The notes below the pieces were generated by a model. The model searched no databases. It was not told the origin of the DNA and saw nothing but the letters and a program-made list of their open reading frames with translations. From Carposina sasakii (Eukaryota; Arthropoda; Insecta; Lepidoptera; Carposinidae): a stretch of DNA of 64,000 nucleotides. The stretch is taken from contig CP053155.1 of assembly GCA_014607495.2 (NCBI GenBank), positions 5,828,001 through 5,892,000 on the forward strand. The letters run 5' to 3'. This document shows positions 60,201 through 64,000 of the stretch, one piece after another; the stretch's first letter is position 1; every line of letters starts with the position of its first letter. Position numbers and translations under genes: made by a program.

Positions 60201-63200
60201 ATGTTTTTATCTACAGCAATGTTTTCAACACACGCACACTGACTCAACAGTTAACCTAAATCTCCTTTACAGGCATATTTTAAACAAACCTCATAAATAT
60301 TCGTACTGAACATTATAATAAAAAAAAAAAAATTAATAAAGAAATGAAAAAAATAATTTTGTATACACTAAGAGATTCTGAACCAATTGCCTAAGTGTTT
60401 CATACCGTTTGAGATATCACAGTAGACGATGTGGCGAGATTCCGGTCTTGATGATAAGTGCAAAGCTTTTAAATGACAAGGGAGCAGGCTATAAACGACA
60501 ACAGTGCCAGGTAATTTGTTTTTATATTGCAACGCGAAATGTACAGTCACATAAGTAGGTACGTAACTTAAGTTATTAGTCGCAAACTTATAACTGTACC
60601 TAATATCTCAACACATTTTATAATGTAAAGTAAGAACTTATTAACTGTAAACTTTTTAATGACATTTAATACTTATAGTATTAAATCCGTCAGTCTCTAA
60701 AATCCAATGTAATAAAGTATGCTGAGCTGGAATCCATTTCAGCAGATATTTTTGTTTTCTGTTTGCTTGTATTACCTAAGTTGTGTAATATGCTGAATAA
60801 ATATTTTCTTTCTTTCTTTCAAAAAGGCTTAGATTTAGGGTTATTTATTTATTTACAATATAATAGCCTCTTATCAATTTACGTCTACCTAATTATCAAT
60901 TAACTATCAAAATTTTAGACAATCAAGTAAAAATTATTACATTATTATTATTAGAGGCAAGAAAATTATATATTGTAATGTTGCAGATTTTTCAGACTTG
61001 TAGGAAATATTGGACTTGCCCATAAAACACATTACCAAATATTTAAAACAGCTCTCAAACTATCATTATCGATCTCGACGGACGTATTATTTTGAAAATT
61101 AGTCGTCGTTCGACACGTATTGAATTATTCATAGTTGTCGATCGAATTAAAGGTTGTACACGTCTGGATCGCGACAACAACATATCGCTCATCTATTTGC
61201 ATATCAAAAATGTTCAACGATTGAAAAAAAGCGTTAACAATGGCAAATTAGTATCTATTGTCTTGAATATAGAGTTTAGACTATATTTCAATACGCAAAT
61301 TCTATGGTTACCTACGCTGCTAATAAAAACAAGATCACAAAATTATTTAAATAGAGTATAAAATGTGTTAGACGTCGATCAGGCAATTATTATTTGTATG
61401 TTCTTGTTTTTTTATCACGGAATAAATATGATGCCGCGAGATAAAGTAGAGTAGGGTACGCTACCTACCTACTTATGAAGTAATTTTAGTATGTACCTCC
61501 TATAGAACGAGAAAACATATAGGTTGTGAAAGACAGAATAATAACCACCGATAGAAGTTTTTATCCAACTATAACCCCTAAGATGGAACACGTAAATTAT
61601 GCAGTTGTATTTCATTTGCAGCTATCGTGGATCTTTTAAAAAATAAAGCTAAAAAAACCGGTAGTTGTGTACTATCGCCAGTCACGTCTAGATCTTATCT
61701 AGACACGAACTGGAAAACTTTTATCATTGACACCACAGGACTCGACGATCATGATATTCCATGCCTTATTTATAGAGATAGAGATACATGCTTGTGTTTT
61801 AAAGATAGCTAGCATAAGTTACTGAAGAACAGTGTTACTGAAGACAACATAATATCCACGTCTGTAGTTGTTAGCGCTAGATCCTCTTCTGTTATAGGGC
61901 AGTACAACATGAACTTAGTAGAGCTCACCAAGACCGCAGACCTCTTTCAATATAATTCATTCGATATTTTTACTGGGTACAAGAGCTTTCAATCATTTAT
62001 CGTACAAAAAATATGTTTTGCGCCCACATAATCTCGACTCAAATGAAATCCTATCAGCGAAACCTCTCAAATAAATCTGACATTGCCGCGCAAATAGAAT
62101 TCCAAATAAGTTCGGTCACGAAAATACCCCGAAAATACTCTAACACTGTCCGATATACTTGTGTAGTTCATTCCGTATTCTACCTGCGAAGGCATTTTAT
62201 CATATTAGGGAGCGTTATTTTAGGGTTTTCTTCCACCGTCTTACGTAAGCGAGAAAATTTTGTAAGCGAGTCTAGAGGCCGGGTTCAAAAATGCAAGAAA
62301 GTTTACTATGTAGGTACTAATGTGGCCATTTTCGTCAGAGTTTTAAATCAAAGGTATAAGTGCCGTTCCCTACGCATCCTATAAATACCGCAATTAATAT
62401 TACAAGGAGAATACGTAGGTAGGTAGTATTCGGAAACGTTGATGACAAAAAATTCCCTGAATAATAATATTTAGATAAGCGTTTTCAGCTGAAACAAAAC
62501 AATCATAAATTGAATTACCTACATACATGGAGGTATAATTTTATATCTCCATGCCTACATATTTGGTAATCAGTCGTCAATACAGGTTTCCTCGCTTGAT
62601 ATAGCATGGTAATGTTAGTGAAGGGCCCTCCTAACAAAGTTACATAAAATGTGTTTTTATACACGTCATTTCTTAAAATCGTGCGTAGATATCAATTTGT
62701 GGCTGTGCGGTAGGAATACTTAGGGCTCATAATGAGGGGTTTGACTCCCGCGCGTGCCAACCTACCTAGAAGCCGTACCAGGTTCTGAATGAATAAGAAA
62801 TACCGGCTACTTATTATGCAGTACGCTACCTGTATTATAAATCAATACATAAATACAATTCATGAAATGCAGCTCTTTTGTAGTAGACTTCTCGATTTAA
62901 GTTTGCAATAAGCTTAAGAAACTGAAAAATACCTAAACCAAGAAATTCTTAAACGTATAAGATGCATTTAAATTATTTACTTCCTTCCATAACACGAAAA
63001 TAGAGAACACAAAGAGTCAAATAAACCAACAATTTTTTTTACCGACAATTTTTAAAAATTTTATTAAAAACCAAACTGCGTTAAGTAATTCAACTCTCTG
63101 TGCGTCGAATGTTAAAAGAAAGTAATATAATTAACACCTTATATAAGCAAGTGTAGGTACATAGAAACCTGCCTGAAACAAAGAATATAAAGACAATTTA

Positions 63201-64000
63201 GGTTCATTCCACAACCTACCTCTGTTCCATAATAGGTACATTTTCGTGGTAGAGCGAACGGGAAACACAATTATCTATAACATAATTTGCAAAGTTTGTT
63301 CGACTGAGGTCCAGCGGGTACCGCCCAGGGCTAGAGGGGGTTGGGGGTTGTTGTTTGCATGTGTAATGCAACGTCTATAGCATACATTGTTATTATACCC
63401 CTTTGAACTATTACTTTACAATGTTACAACAATGGAATATGTAAAACTAACTTCGGCTAAAAATTAATCGACATAACCAAATCGTTAAGTGGATTTTTTT
63501 TTTTTAATTTGGTATATTGATAGGCAAAGGATATCTAAACACTGAAGTTAATTTTATTCAACAAAATACATAACTTTTTCGGGATAAGAAAAAATTATAT
63601 TAAAGTAATATAATCCAAATCATTGATGTTTCAGAAATTGCGGACTTACCGTGAAAAGTATTTATCTTAGGTACCTACATATTTTATTTCAAGCTTCCGA
63701 GCAAGCAAATGTGTTAGACAATTATACTTACATTCTTTAAAAGTCAATAATGTACTTAGTTCTCAATAATTAAATTCCAATTATTGCTCTTGAGTGTGCA
63801 ACAAAAGAGCCTTAAGTAGGTACTTAAGTTCACACTCAAGCCAGGCATGAAATACTACATTACCTGAGGTCTTGTCTAACCAGAGCCCCAGACCAACCAC
63901 TTTCGCTTGGACCGGCTTTTAGCAAAAATTTGATCAGTGAAAGTACTCGGCATGGGGAGTAGTCTGGAACGTTCGGCTAATTAGTAATCTATATCCTGTC
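57267..64000. other. Non-coding stretch, no gene recognised
   Basis: Contains family F copy 2 (58082-58178). The ORF at 61627-61809 (61 codons, + strand) follows an acceptor-like 'TTTCATTTGCAG' (about 61610-61620), but the protein has no family I recognise. The 123-codon frame at 62013-62384 is likewise unassigned. A weak tRNA-SINE-like segment with 'GGGGTTTGACTCCCGCG' lies near 62735. Confidence 0.45.
58082..58178 (-). repeat. Repeat family F, copy 2
   Basis: 'TTTAAGCTAAACATGCCCTA' and 'GCAGATATGCCATACATTTT' are the reverse complement of 45363-45446, with 'GAAGTCTAACTTTATAGC' extending the match. Confidence 0.65.

Noticed and set aside
62013..62384. 123-codon open frame as a gene
   Set aside because: Composition is that of random AT-rich sequence and no domain is recognisable. 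Length alone is not convincing in 64 kb.
1..64000. Endogenous virus or baculovirus-like genes
   Set aside because: No polymerase, capsid or envelope motifs were seen in any frame; only LINE, LTR-like and DNA transposon remains.

Overview
The window looks like nuclear DNA of a moth or butterfly (Lepidoptera). It is AT-rich, intron-bearing and gene-poor, and crowded with short interspersed repeats. Several of these resemble widespread lepidopteran families, such as the 'GTCCACTGCTGGACGTAGGCC' type, the 'ACCGACTTC...' type and the '..CGACTCCGTCCGCGTGG..' type. There are no operons, rRNA genes or CRISPR arrays. The longest gap-free open frame (189 codons) is a piece of a transposase.

Host genes: the only host genes I can support are two tandem omega-class glutathione S-transferase (GSTO) genes on the + strand. 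GSTO-A has five coding exons between 12991 and 18079, and its third intron (3.3 kb) is full of repeats. GSTO-B has exons at 19568-19735 and 20339-20493, and a fourth from 21038 that runs into an exactly 500-base run of N (21204-21703), where its 3' end is lost. Both are broken by many one-base frameshifts although their splice sites look normal. Most of these shifts fall in G, C, A or T runs and most are deletions.

Layout. 1-2.4 kb: MITE and retroelement tails. 2413-6306: a Transib DNA transposon (RAG1-related transposase) with ~345-bp terminal inverted repeats beginning CACGGTG and a 5-bp target duplication TGGCG. 7530-8682: a Harbinger-like non-autonomous element with a hAT-type MITE nested in it. 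9.2-11.4 kb: LINE-like fragments. 13-21.2 kb: the GSTO pair. 21.7-64 kb: mostly non-coding DNA with scattered SINE, MITE and retroposon copies. Several are nested, and for three of them an uninterrupted paralogous site elsewhere in the window confirms the insertion boundary.

Main insight: two independent comparisons point to indel errors (unpolished assembly) rather than gene death. The two Transib arms, which should be nearly identical, differ by about 12 one-base indels but only about 2 substitutions, and GSTO-A shows about 13 indels in about 0.7 kb of coding sequence with intact splice sites. If this is right, GSTO-A is probably an intact gene and the Transib copy may be young and possibly full-length coding. 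All comparisons were made by eye. Family names rest on recalled motifs, not on database searches.
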